A stretch of 35,363 bases of DNA from a bacterium (GCA_018822805.1 JAHJJU010000042.1:1-35363); one strand, 5' to 3'. Numbered from the stretch's first letter, positions 25,780-34,134 are shown. Notes: generated by a model from the sequence alone, not told the origin. Program-made: numbers and translations.

Positions 25780-26022
25780 TTAAGCCTCTTTCTCTTTAAC
25801 ATACTCCAAAATCTCTTCAAGATGCAGTTCTCTGTCTCCATCTTCATCGATCTCTTTACATTGACACAACTCACATGCTGACCCGGCATCGAGCTCTTCC
25901 ATTAGTGCTTCTATACTGTTATGTCCTGCTTTTACAGCTTCAAGTAATGACGCTAACGTGACATCATAACACTCACATACGGTATGGTCTAAATCAAATT
26001 TTTCAAACTCTTCTATTGTCAT
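25780..26022 (-). CDS. BFD-like [2Fe-2S]-binding protein
   Basis: An 80-residue protein of the BFD/NifU-middle-domain type. C16 and C18 in VCECYDVT and C50 and C53 in SACELC match the CxC...CxxC cluster ligands; an extra C55 follows. The helical VTLASLLEAVKAGHNSIEALMEEL core, in pattern, is typical. Such proteins act as bacterioferritin-associated ferredoxins or electron donors; the long acidic C-terminal tail is unusual. The partner is unknown, as no ferritin gene is adjacent. It is divergent from the DUF2059-like gene. Confidence 0.85.
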   Translation of the reverse strand: MTIEEFEKFDLDHTVCECYDVTLASLLEAVKAGHNSIEALMEELDAGSACELCQCKEIDEDGDRELHLEEILEYVKEKEA

Positions 26023-26083
26023 AACATTTCCTTATATTTTTTTATAACTGTAGTATACTATAATTTAGAACAAAATAATACTC

Positions 26084-26138
26084 TACCCATTGGGTATTGG
26101 TTAACCATTTTATGTTAAAATAACATATTAACATAAAA
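26084..26138. promoter_or_regulatory. Divergent control region with an operator-like palindrome and an RBS-side hairpin
   Basis: TACCCA-T-TGGGTA (26084-26096) is a perfect 6-base palindrome with a one-base centre, in the region between the BFD-like gene and the exported DUF2059-like gene. A second perfect 10-base inverted repeat, TTTTATGTTA (26108-26117) and TAACATAAAA (26129-26138), abuts the AAAAAGG ribosome binding site of the rightward gene and overlaps its likely TGTTAAAAT extended -10. The first could bind a regulator; the second could be promoter dyad or an mRNA hairpin. Confidence 0.45.
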
Positions 26139-26147
26139 AGGCTAATC

Positions 26148-26894
26148 ATGTTTAAATTATTTGCGTTAACAGTACTTTCTCTAAATTTACTTTTTGCTGC
26201 AACTTCTGAACAAGTAGATCAATATATGAGTCTTTCTCATTCAGATAGAGCACTTATCGAAGTAGAACAGATGTTCGAAAATTTGAGTCAATCCATGGAA
26301 ACTTTAGACAATAACCGATCAGATCAAATAACCCTTTCCTATGAAATGTATATTGGAAAACACATTAGTGAAGATGAAATGGAAGAGCTTTTAGCCATCT
26401 ATAGAAAGCCTGTGATGCAACGCTATGTCGTTGAAATGGATACTATAGAGATTCCAAAAGAAGAGATGGAAGAGTTTCTACGCACACTTAAAGAGAACCC
26501 TCTCTCTACTGAACGAATGGATATCATCAATAACATTGTTGAGAACATCATTAATGAAGAGACCATGCTTAGCTTTTATAAAAGTATGATGCAACGGTAT
26601 ATTCCCAAAGAAGATAACAGCAATAAAGAGACAAACTCTAGCACAACAAAAGAACTCGATCTCCAAGAAAAACAATTTATTGAGATGATGAAAGAAGCTA
26701 CTAAAAAAGAGCTCCTCTATGGAACCCAAGTTTTAAGTATGGAAGAGATGAGAGAAATCAACGATATTTCTAAATCAAGTCTTATGACTAAAGTTATGAA
26801 AGTAGAGAATGAAGCCGTCATAGAAATCGTGGACAACTTCATTAAACTCATTATCTCAGAACCTAAATCTTTAGAAATTCTCTCTAAGGATTAA
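26148..26894 (+). CDS. Exported helical protein, DUF2059-like
   Basis: A 248-residue periplasmic protein with a signal peptide (about 1-18, ending LLFAA). The mature chain is almost all alpha-helix and acidic. Two stretches resemble each other and the DUF2059 pattern of helix plus LSxEEMxEL: HISEDEMEELLAIYRKPVMQRYV (split here as ISEDEMEELL and RKPVMQRY, about 74-94) and VLSMEEMREIND with SLMTKVMKVE (about 199-222). A Ser/Thr/Asn-rich linker (about 155-168) separates them. Family assignment is tentative and function unknown. Its stop codon overlaps that of gdhA, convergent, by 3 bases. Confidence 0.7.
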   Translation: MFKLFALTVLSLNLLFAATSEQVDQYMSLSHSDRALIEVEQMFENLSQSMETLDNNRSDQITLSYEMYIGKHISEDEMEELLAIYRKPVMQRYVVEMDTIEIPKEEMEEFLRTLKENPLSTERMDIINNIVENIINEETMLSFYKSMMQRYIPKEDNSNKETNSSTTKELDLQEKQFIEMMKEATKKELLYGTQVLSMEEMREINDISKSSLMTKVMKVENEAVIEIVDNFIKLIISEPKSLEILSKD

Positions 26895-28252
26895 ACCGAT
26901 CCCTGATCAATCATGGAGTCAGCAACTTTTCGAAACCCTGCGATGTTGGCTCCTGTTACCAAATCTCCTTCACAGTCAAACTCTACTGAGGTATCGTACG
27001 CCGTATGAAAAATATTACGCATAATTTGACGTAACTTTATGTCCACCTCTTCAAAACTCCATTGTTCCATGCTGGCATTTTGACTCATCTCCAATTGTGA
27101 AGTTGCAACACCACCGGCATTGGCTGCTTTTCCCGGAGAAAATAAAATATCACTCTTACGTATAAACTCCAACGCCTCAGCAGTGGTTGGCATGTTTGCA
27201 CCTTCATTGATAAGTATACATCCATTCTCCATCAATTTCATTGCGTCGATAAGCGTCAATTCATTTTGTGTTGCTGAAGGAAAAGCAATATCACAAGGAA
27301 TGTGCCATACAGCATGACCATTTTCAGGGTAATGACTTACCGGAGTATAGACACAATCCCGATGTAAAGATGCATAAGACTCTAACGATTCATGATTGAT
27401 CTCCTTAACAGCTTTTAATGATGCCATGTCAATACCTTTTTCATGATAGATGGTTCCCTTACTATCACTACAAGTTACAGGTAAAGCTCCAAACTCATAG
27501 AGCTTCTCCATGGTATAAATAGCAACATTTCCTGAACCCGAAACCGTACAGATTTTCCCTTTTAAATCTTTGTTGTACACACTCAAAAAATTCTCAGCAA
27601 AATAGACTGAACCATAACCTGTTGCTTGTGGTCTAACACGTGAACCACCCCAATTTAACCCTTTTCCTGTTAAGACTCCATCAAATTCACCGGTTAATTT
27701 TTTATATTGTCCAAACAAATAGCCGATTTCTCGTGCACCTACCCCAATATCACCTGCTGGGACATCCTTGTTTTTACCGATATACTTGTTGAGTTCAGAC
27801 ATAAATGCTTGACAAAATCGCATAATTTCATTATCAGATTTTCCTTTGGGATCAAAATTAGACCCCCCTTTAGCTCCACCAATCTGAAGACCTGTTAATG
27901 CATTTTTAAAAATCTGCTCAAAACCTAAAAACTTAATAATTCCCAAATTGACCGAAGGGTGAAAACGTAACCCACCTTTATAAGGTCCAATAGCTGAATT
28001 AAACTGTACTCGATACCCGAAATTGGTCTGTATTTTACCGGTATCATCGACCCAATTTACTCGAAAGATAATGCTGCGTTCAGGAACAACAATACGTTCT
28101 AAAATATTATAATCAAAATATCGACTGTCTTCATTTAATAAAGGCAAAAGTGAATAGAGTACCTCATGACTTGCTTGATAAAATTCATCTTGTCCGGGGC
28201 TACACTGTTTTATAAAATTTAGTATCTCCTCTATTTTTTGACTTGCTGGCAT
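26891..28252 (-). CDS. gdhA: NADP-specific glutamate dehydrogenase
   Basis: GdhA reductively aminates 2-oxoglutarate with ammonium to glutamate. 453 residues is the standard hexameric bacterial length. GPYKGGLRFHPSVN and GGAKGGSNFDPKGKSD carry the conserved substrate and catalytic lysines; GSGNVAIYTMEKL is the Rossmann dinucleotide loop; NAGGVATSQLEMSQN is conserved. It follows the NIT hybrid kinase gene on the same strand after 51 bases, which contain a possible TGATAAAAT -10 and an AAGGA ribosome binding site, so it may have its own promoter and also receive read-through. The context links a putative nitrogen-oxyanion sensor to ammonium assimilation. Confidence 0.97.
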   Translation of the reverse strand: MPASQKIEEILNFIKQCSPGQDEFYQASHEVLYSLLPLLNEDSRYFDYNILERIVVPERSIIFRVNWVDDTGKIQTNFGYRVQFNSAIGPYKGGLRFHPSVNLGIIKFLGFEQIFKNALTGLQIGGAKGGSNFDPKGKSDNEIMRFCQAFMSELNKYIGKNKDVPAGDIGVGAREIGYLFGQYKKLTGEFDGVLTGKGLNWGGSRVRPQATGYGSVYFAENFLSVYNKDLKGKICTVSGSGNVAIYTMEKLYEFGALPVTCSDSKGTIYHEKGIDMASLKAVKEINHESLESYASLHRDCVYTPVSHYPENGHAVWHIPCDIAFPSATQNELTLIDAMKLMENGCILINEGANMPTTAEALEFIRKSDILFSPGKAANAGGVATSQLEMSQNASMEQWSFEEVDIKLRQIMRNIFHTAYDTSVEFDCEGDLVTGANIAGFRKVADSMIDQGSV

Positions 28253-28303
28253 ATTTTATTCCTTAAATTATTATTAAATCGTATTTTATCATAAAATTAC
28301 TAT

Positions 28304-31282
28304 TTAGGCTTGTTTTAATCGTGCTTCAAGTTCATCTACATCGGTAGATATTTTTAACGTATCACAATACTCTTTATATCGTTCTTCTTCAGTAAACGCT
28401 AAAGGTATTGCACCATTCTTTTTTATAAGATCCACAATAAAATCGTCACGATTAACAGTACTTAACGGTTTAGCATCAAAAAGTGCAAAAGTATACTTCT
28501 TATGATGAATCTGTTCTCTAAATTCACGTTCTGAATGATACATGTCCACTTTATAACCTAAGTTATTTAAAATTGCCAAATAGATTTTACCGGTTAAAAC
28601 TGTCTCTTTATAGAGCAATATACTTTGTTTCTCTTCCTCTTTTTTCATTGTTTTAACCACAAAATATTCACGTAGTATGTTTTTTAACTCTTCGGTTTGT
28701 ATTGGTTTCCCAAGATATCTGTCCATACCCACTTCCATATATTTATCTTTATCACTTTTATGTGTATTTGCCGTTAATGCAACAATAGGGGTATGTTTTA
28801 AGTTTCGACTCTTTTCATAAGCAATGATTTTTTGACTTGCTTCCATTCCCGACATTATAGGCATTTCAATATCCATAAAAATAATATCATATTGCTGTTC
28901 TTTAAAAAATTCAAAAGCCACTTTACCGTTGTTGGCAAAGGTAACTTCAACCTCTAAATTTTTCAAAATATTAAACATTAATTTTTGATTGATCACATTA
29001 TCTTCGGCAACCAAAACATTCATATTGGTGAAAATTGTGACATCACTCTCTTTTTCTCGAATCGTCTGTGTTGTAGTGGCAAGTTCGAGTGCTTTCATTG
29101 TTTTAGAAAAATTCAATGGCTTGTAGATAACTTTATCGATTCTATTTTTATTAAAACATGAACAATTTTGTATATCTGCTGTTGTAATCATGACTATTTT
29201 AGTGTTGAGTCTTAAAAAAATATCCAATAACTCTTCGTTTTTAATGTATCGATGATTTATAAATAAAATATCAGGAAGTAGTGCCTTTTCAACTTCAAAA
29301 ATTTCTGATTCGTTATAAATCTTTAAATTGGCTCCCGTATATGCCAAATAGGCTTTAAAATTTGCATCAATTTCTTTATATGTATGGCTCTTATCATTAA
29401 TAATGTACCCAATATTTAAACGATGATAATTTGGTTTAATACGTGGTAGAGCTTTAAGAGAACGTTTTAAATCAAGAGTAAAGAAAAAAGTACTCCCCTC
29501 TCCAATTTTACTCTTAACAGCCAACTTTCCCCCCATCAGTTCAACAAATTTACTTGAAATTGTTAACCCCAATCCTGTTCCACCAAACTTTCGGTTGGTA
29601 CTGGCATCTGCTTGAGAGAAGGCATCAAATACTTTATCAATTTTCTCTTCCGGAATACCAATACCGGAATCTTTTACAGAAAATTTAATACCAATCGTTT
29701 GAGAACCTTCATTCACTTTTTCTATTAAGACATTTACCTGTCCATTTTCATCAGTAAACTTAATGGCATTACTTAAAAGGTTCAAAATAACTTGTGCTAT
29801 TTTAGTTGGATCCCCCATAATTTCTGTCGGTAATTCAGGATCAATAAAAAGCCCCAATTCAATCTCTTTTTGAGCAGCTTTTGCCGTATAGGAGTCAATA
29901 CTTGCTTCAAATTTATCAAGAATATTAAATGAGATATTTTCAAATTCAATGTTGCCTGAAGCCACTTTAGAGAAATCTAAAATATCATTCACAATATTTA
30001 TAAGACTGTTTGAACTCTCTTCAATAATAGAGACAAATTCTAATTGGTCTTCTTCAAGATTGGTCTCTTTCAAAATCTTTGTAAAGCCAATAATACCATT
30101 TAGAGGGGTACGTATTTCATGAGACATGTTCGCTAGAAAATAATCTTTTGCCATACCGGGTTCTTTAATGGCATTTGCCAAAAACTTATAGATTTCGATC
30201 GTATCATTTTTTCTAAGCACTTCATGAATCTCTAATTTCTGTTTATCGTTCAGATCAGCTTCAATATCTTTAAGTGTCTCACTTAGAAATTGACTGTTTT
30301 TATTGATATTGTGCAGCATATAAAAAAGCATTCCAAAAAACAAAGCCAAAAGTACAACAACCGTACTGAATTTCGAAACTTCATCTTCTAAAAGAGTAAC
30401 CTCACTTGTTAATGAAGATTTAATATGTGTATAAAGAATGTTCTGTGCAACATTCACCTGATCAATCTTACTCGCTGAAATATTCAACCAACTCTCAATT
30501 GGAAGCGTATATGCCCCATCCAACGCATGGTTAAAAACCTCTGCCCGTTCATCATTTTTTATACTCGGAAAATGTAGAGGATTAATAGCGATATAAAGTT
30601 TAGCAAGCATTAACGTATTGTCCAGTTTGTCAAAACTTGGACTGATATCATTTTTAACAAAATTCTCCCATAACAATAACTCTACATATTGCATCTTTTT
30701 TGAACTGCTTAAGATAAAAGCGATAAAACTTGTCTCCATGTTAAGATTCTCTTTAATAGATATCAACTCTTTAAAAGAGGTCAATTCTCGTTTATAGGCT
30801 AACGGTACATCTTTACTAAGATGTTCAATATTTTTACTAAGAGGTTTAATAACTCGATTTTGATAATTTCCAAAAAGAATCTCAGTATAATTAATATTCC
30901 CTTTATCAACTTTTAACCGAATATCCTCTAACTTACTTAATATCTCTTCTAAATTTTTTTTCTCTATTAAAAAATTTGAATTCTCAACAAGCATTTGAAT
31001 GGTTGCATCTATCTCTTGATTAACTGTTTTTCGAGTTCTTTTCAGTTCATCAAGTATTTTTTCTTTATGATTCCCTAAATAGATAGCACTATGTATTTTT
31101 TCATCTTCAATTTTATTTAAAATAGCATCTATTTTTTCAATTAAAATAATTTGATTCAGTCTCTTTTCTTTCTCGTTAAATAAAGCATAAGAAAAGAAGA
31201 GTTGATAACTGAAAACCAGCATCATTAACAGTGTTGATATAAGAAAAAGAAGAGTAATTCTTTTATTATTTAATACTTTCAT
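28304..31282 (-). CDS. NIT-domain membrane hybrid sensor histidine kinase
   Basis: A 992-residue hybrid kinase. TM1 (about 10-33) and TM2 (about 305-325) bracket a helical periplasmic domain (about 35-300). That domain has the NIT pattern: KIEDEKIHSAIYLGNHKE with RTRKTVNQEID in its first half and KENLNMETSFIAFIL at the start of its second. NIT domains are known nitrate/nitrite sensors. No clear HAMP follows, only a helical linker. HisKA has H388 in [12 protein letters not shown]; the HATPase has NLLSNAIKF, DSGIGI and GGTGLGL. A receiver-like segment (about 620-735) lacks the phospho-acceptor Asp; a true receiver (about 753-870) has D804; a third receiver-like tail (about 885-990) keeps LFD but not the acidic pair. 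No HPt is present, so an external phosphotransfer protein is expected. Last sensor gene of a four-gene operon. Confidence 0.92.
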   Translation of the reverse strand: MKVLNNKRITLLFLISTLLMMLVFSYQLFFSYALFNEKEKRLNQIILIEKIDAILNKIEDEKIHSAIYLGNHKEKILDELKRTRKTVNQEIDATIQMLVENSNFLIEKKNLEEILSKLEDIRLKVDKGNINYTEILFGNYQNRVIKPLSKNIEHLSKDVPLAYKRELTSFKELISIKENLNMETSFIAFILSSSKKMQYVELLLWENFVKNDISPSFDKLDNTLMLAKLYIAINPLHFPSIKNDERAEVFNHALDGAYTLPIESWLNISASKIDQVNVAQNILYTHIKSSLTSEVTLLEDEVSKFSTVVVLLALFFGMLFYMLHNINKNSQFLSETLKDIEADLNDKQKLEIHEVLRKNDTIEIYKFLANAIKEPGMAKDYFLANMSHEIRTPLNGIIGFTKILKETNLEEDQLEFVSIIEESSNSLINIVNDILDFSKVASGNIEFENISFNILDKFEASIDSYTAKAAQKEIELGLFIDPELPTEIMGDPTKIAQVILNLLSNAIKFTDENGQVNVLIEKVNEGSQTIGIKFSVKDSGIGIPEEKIDKVFDAFSQADASTNRKFGGTGLGLTISSKFVELMGGKLAVKSKIGEGSTFFFTLDLKRSLKALPRIKPNYHRLNIGYIINDKSHTYKEIDANFKAYLAYTGANLKIYNESEIFEVEKALLPDILFINHRYIKNEELLDIFLRLNTKIVMITTADIQNCSCFNKNRIDKVIYKPLNFSKTMKALELATTTQTIREKESDVTIFTNMNVLVAEDNVINQKLMFNILKNLEVEVTFANNGKVAFEFFKEQQYDIIFMDIEMPIMSGMEASQKIIAYEKSRNLKHTPIVALTANTHKSDKDKYMEVGMDRYLGKPIQTEELKNILREYFVVKTMKKEEEKQSILLYKETVLTGKIYLAILNNLGYKVDMYHSEREFREQIHHKKYTFALFDAKPLSTVNRDDFIVDLIKKNGAIPLAFTEEERYKEYCDTLKISTDVDELEARLKQA

Positions 31283-31293
31283 TTTAATCCTCT

Positions 31294-32052
31294 TTATTGA
31301 TTCTTTTTATGATAAAGCTCTATATTGTCCATGCTATTCTTAAAGCTCTCTACAAAAACTTCTAAAAGGTTAGGCACAGAACAGTCATCCGATTGATAAA
31401 TAAACTCCTTATATGTTGTCCAGTACTCATTCATTTTTTCTCGTTCGTTTAACAATGGAGTAGGATACGCATAATTATTTATAGCATATAAAATATTCTC
31501 TATCTTGACAATAGAATTTTTGATCTGATTGGCATTACTCATTTTATTAAGGTTCATCGCTGAAGCAATATAATATTTTGTAATTCGCTCAAAAAGATAA
31601 TCCAACTCTTTCAAAGACATGAGCATCTTCTCTTCATTTGAAAAATTATATTGATGTAAATGTTCAATAGAATTTGCTGCTTCCACAAACGTTTCACTGT
31701 AGTCCAATATAAGTATGCTTTTATCTTTATTTACCTTTTCTTTCAGAAGTGCTTTAATCTCTTGATTGGTATAGCGAAGAAAATTCAAAAGATCTTTACT
31801 TTCTGTACTTTGTGTATTGATGGCTATAGTATTGATTTCTCTTTCTAACTGCTTTAAACTCTCTTCAAGTTGATTTCTCAGCGTTCTTTTTTCAGGGTTT
31901 TGATACAAAAAAAGATAATCTTTTGAAATTTTTTGACTTAGATATCGAATATTTTCTGAAGCCTCGATAATCTGAACATCGCTTCTTGTTGAGGCTTCAC
32001 TGCTCAAGACTAAAGCTAAGCTCATAGCGATTACAAATACTATTTTTTTCAT
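31294..32052 (-). CDS. Exported tandem P-box-like helical protein, degenerate third paralogue
   Basis: A 252-residue predicted periplasmic protein with a signal peptide (about 1-20, SSEA end). It parallels the two preceding genes in length, helical content and the position of two PilJ/NarX-like motifs, but the motifs have decayed: EASENIRYLSQKISKDYLFL at about 30-49 and KELDYLFERITKYYIASAMN at about 148-167. The GxQRM core is lost in both, while the flanking SQK/ISKDY and ITKYYIA are kept. It lies 11 bases before the NIT kinase gene. It may bind another ligand, or act as an adaptor without binding; both are inference. Confidence 0.82.
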   Translation of the reverse strand: MKKIVFVIAMSLALVLSSEASTRSDVQIIEASENIRYLSQKISKDYLFLYQNPEKRTLRNQLEESLKQLEREINTIAINTQSTESKDLLNFLRYTNQEIKALLKEKVNKDKSILILDYSETFVEAANSIEHLHQYNFSNEEKMLMSLKELDYLFERITKYYIASAMNLNKMSNANQIKNSIVKIENILYAINNYAYPTPLLNEREKMNEYWTTYKEFIYQSDDCSVPNLLEVFVESFKNSMDNIELYHKKNQ

Positions 32053-32061
32053 AATAAACTC

Positions 32062-32871
32062 TTATTTATAAATGGAAATATAAAGTGTGGTTACTTCATC
32101 CATCTTTTGTGTTATTTTATCGGTTGTATCAAATACTATAAGAGGTAAACCTCCTTTTTCAATATTGTTATAAAATTTATGAACAATTTTCCAAAGCTTA
32201 TTAATCTCATTCAATTTTTTTGTAATCACGGGTGTATTGATTTTATTTTTTAACAAAAAATTCAAATTTTCTTGAAAACTTTTAACCGTTTTCTTCATAC
32301 TGCTAATGGTATTTTGATCTTTAATTCCCGACTGATAGGCAATATAATATTTAGCAATTCTTTGAGAGAACATTCGTTGTATAGCTGCTCTTTCAATGGT
32401 CTTAGAGGAGTCAAATTTTAGAGATGCATTAAGAGAATCAACCACATATTGACTCCCCTCCAGCATCGATTCACTTAAATCCAAAATTAATTGAGCATTA
32501 TCAAGATTAAACGGCTTAGTTGAAGTCTCTTTAAACTCATTTGAACTCAATTCTACAAACTCTAAAAGATTTCGAATTTCAGGATCAGAAATGGATTTAA
32601 CCAGTATTTTATGTGATTTAAAAAACTTCTCCAAAGAGACTTTTAACTGTTGCTTCGTTTTTGTCAAGGCAATATTTTTACCTACATAAAGATAATCTTT
32701 TGCGATACGTTGTGACAACATACGTTGTTGTCCGGCAATGTTAATAAGTTTTATTTTTTCACTATCAACTTTACTGCCCTTCTCCTCCACTGTTTTGGCA
32801 CTTAAAGGATTTGAAAACAACACAACAGATGTGACTACGATACTTATATATTTAATTAATTTATACTTCAT
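32062..32871 (-). CDS. Exported PilJ/NarX-type sensor-domain protein with two P-box motifs (second paralogue)
   Basis: A 269-residue predicted periplasmic protein with a signal peptide (about 1-25, LSAKT region). Two helical PilJ-like modules: motif 1 INIAGQQRMLSQRIAKDYLY at about 43-62 and motif 2 RAAIQRMFSQRIAKYYIAYQ at about 161-180. Motif 1 closely resembles the NarX/NarQ P-box (INxAGxxRMxSxR), whose arginines contact nitrate. Motif 2 has lost the Gly. No transmembrane helix other than the signal, and no kinase, HAMP or methyl-accepting domain is attached. Gaps of 9 bases on either side show operon membership. Confidence 0.87.
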   Translation of the reverse strand: MKYKLIKYISIVVTSVVLFSNPLSAKTVEEKGSKVDSEKIKLINIAGQQRMLSQRIAKDYLYVGKNIALTKTKQQLKVSLEKFFKSHKILVKSISDPEIRNLLEFVELSSNEFKETSTKPFNLDNAQLILDLSESMLEGSQYVVDSLNASLKFDSSKTIERAAIQRMFSQRIAKYYIAYQSGIKDQNTISSMKKTVKSFQENLNFLLKNKINTPVITKKLNEINKLWKIVHKFYNNIEKGGLPLIVFDTTDKITQKMDEVTTLYISIYK

Positions 32872-32880
32872 CTTCTTCTC

Positions 32881-33639
32881 CTATTGATTTTTAATATTTA
32901 CATAATAATTGGTTGTTTTATTCATGTTTTCTAAAATATCATTCGATTTTTTATAAATTAAAGTGGGAATAAAACTGCTTGAAGATTTATTCATCATTTC
33001 AAAAAATGTAAAGGATTGCTCAACACTCAATAAAAGTGCCGTAATCTCTTTTGTATTTAATTTTGATGCTTTTAATGTCTCTAAGGAAGTTTTAAAAAGT
33101 GCCATACTTTGCTCCATCTTCTCTTCATTTTTAGGATTCTCAATTCCCCAAGCTTTCAACATGTATAAACTTGCCATACGTTGTGAAAGCATTCGTTGAC
33201 GCCCGGACATATCAATAATCTCTCCCGATACTTCTCCCGTCTCTTTAGCAAAAAGGTGTGTGGTATCGTCAGAAGCTTTAAGCAGTAACTCTAAATCATC
33301 TTGAAGTTTAGAAACATATTTTTTAGAAGGTTTCAATAGAAGGGTTTTTTTAATAGAGATCCAAAGTTTTTTAACTTTTGTTGTACTTTGTACAATTTCT
33401 TTATTTTTTGTAAAATGATGTAATGCATCCAGATGATCTTCAAATTCATGCATAATGCTTTCCAAGTCTTTATCGGGTTGAGCAAAACTGTTTCCCATAC
33501 CAATCATGACATAATCTTTTAACATACGTTGCGTATACATACGTTGTTTCCCGGCAACATCTACAGCATGCTTTAAACTTTGTATTTCAATTGAAAAAGA
33601 AAATGTATAAAATAAGAATAAAAGAAGCAGATATCTCAT
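32881..33639 (-). CDS. Exported PilJ/NarX-type sensor-domain protein with two intact P-box motifs (first paralogue)
   Basis: A 252-residue predicted periplasmic protein with a short signal sequence (about 1-16). Two complete motifs: DVAGKQRMYTQRMLKDYVMI at 27-46 and DMSGRQRMLSQRMASLYMLK at 143-162, each heading a helical module of about 110 residues. This is the pattern of PilJ-type and NarX-type ligand domains, which normally are fused to chemoreceptors or kinases. Here it is a free-standing secreted protein. R33 and R38, and R149 and R154, would be the oxyanion contacts by analogy. It is the first full gene of the operon leading to the NIT kinase. An AGAGG ribosome binding site precedes the ATG. 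Confidence 0.88.
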   Translation of the reverse strand: MRYLLLLFLFYTFSFSIEIQSLKHAVDVAGKQRMYTQRMLKDYVMIGMGNSFAQPDKDLESIMHEFEDHLDALHHFTKNKEIVQSTTKVKKLWISIKKTLLLKPSKKYVSKLQDDLELLLKASDDTTHLFAKETGEVSGEIIDMSGRQRMLSQRMASLYMLKAWGIENPKNEEKMEQSMALFKTSLETLKASKLNTKEITALLLSVEQSFTFFEMMNKSSSSFIPTLIYKKSNDILENMNKTTNYYVNIKNQ

Positions 33640-33641
33640 GA

Positions 33642-33716
33642 TTAACCTCTTCTATTCTTCATAGCTGTTAAGCTAATATAATTGTAAGATTGAACTAATA
33701 ATATTTGACCGTGCAT
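33642..33716 (-). CDS. Possible 24-residue leader peptide ahead of the P-box operon
   Basis: A short frame starts with an ATG at 33716 behind an AAGGA ribosome binding site and ends with TAA at 33642, two bases before the start of the first P-box gene. The peptide HGQILLVQSYNYISLTAMKN and four more residues has no family. It lies just downstream of the TATAAT at 33742-33747. It could be a translational coupler or chance. Confidence 0.25.
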   Translation of the reverse strand: MHGQILLVQSYNYISLTAMKNRRG

Positions 33717-34134
33717 AATATATCCTTATTTAAGTAAATATATTATAAAACATAAATCTGACTACTATAGGTATTTACAAAAAGTAAGAGATGAGAATTT
33801 TTGGGAGGATTGGGTGATCTTCATGATTAGAGGAGTTGAAGAAACTGCACGAGAAACGATTGAATTGATTGTCAGGATTAAAGAATTAATGCTTGACTAC
33901 AAACACCGACTTCGTGCCAATTACAAATTTTACAGTCAGGATTTACTTAATAACTTGTTTAAGCACCCTTACACAAAGATTGAATTTGTTGTAAATGATA
34001 TTGGCGTGTCAAGATTGACTGCAGCAAATTACTTAAATAAATTATCAGATGATAATATGCTGAGAAAAGATAAGTTGGGGACAGGAAATTATTACATAAA
34101 TGAAGCATTATTTGACTTATTGACAAAGAGATGA
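33709..34134 (+). pseudogene. 3-prime remnant of a Fic-family gene
   Basis: An open frame from about 33709 (after a TGA at 33706-33708) to the TGA at 34134. It reads YLSKYIIKHKSDYYRYLQ, then VRDENFWEDWVIFMIRGVEE, and ends with FKHPYTKIEFVVNDIGVSRL followed by TAANYLNKL and TGNYYINEALFDLL. This is the C-terminal third of Fic proteins of the class with a terminal winged-helix domain. The catalytic HPFxxGNGR core is absent, so no AMPylation activity can remain. A 106-residue frame from the GTG at 33814 could still yield a small DNA-binding-like protein. The 5-prime part was probably lost by deletion next to the sensor operon. Confidence 0.8.
33742..33747 (-). promoter_or_regulatory. -10 element for the P-box/NIT sensor operon
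   Basis: A perfect TATAAT on the minus strand about 100 bases before the first P-box gene. No good -35 at 17 bases is visible. It falls inside the antisense strand of the Fic remnant. Confidence 0.4.
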
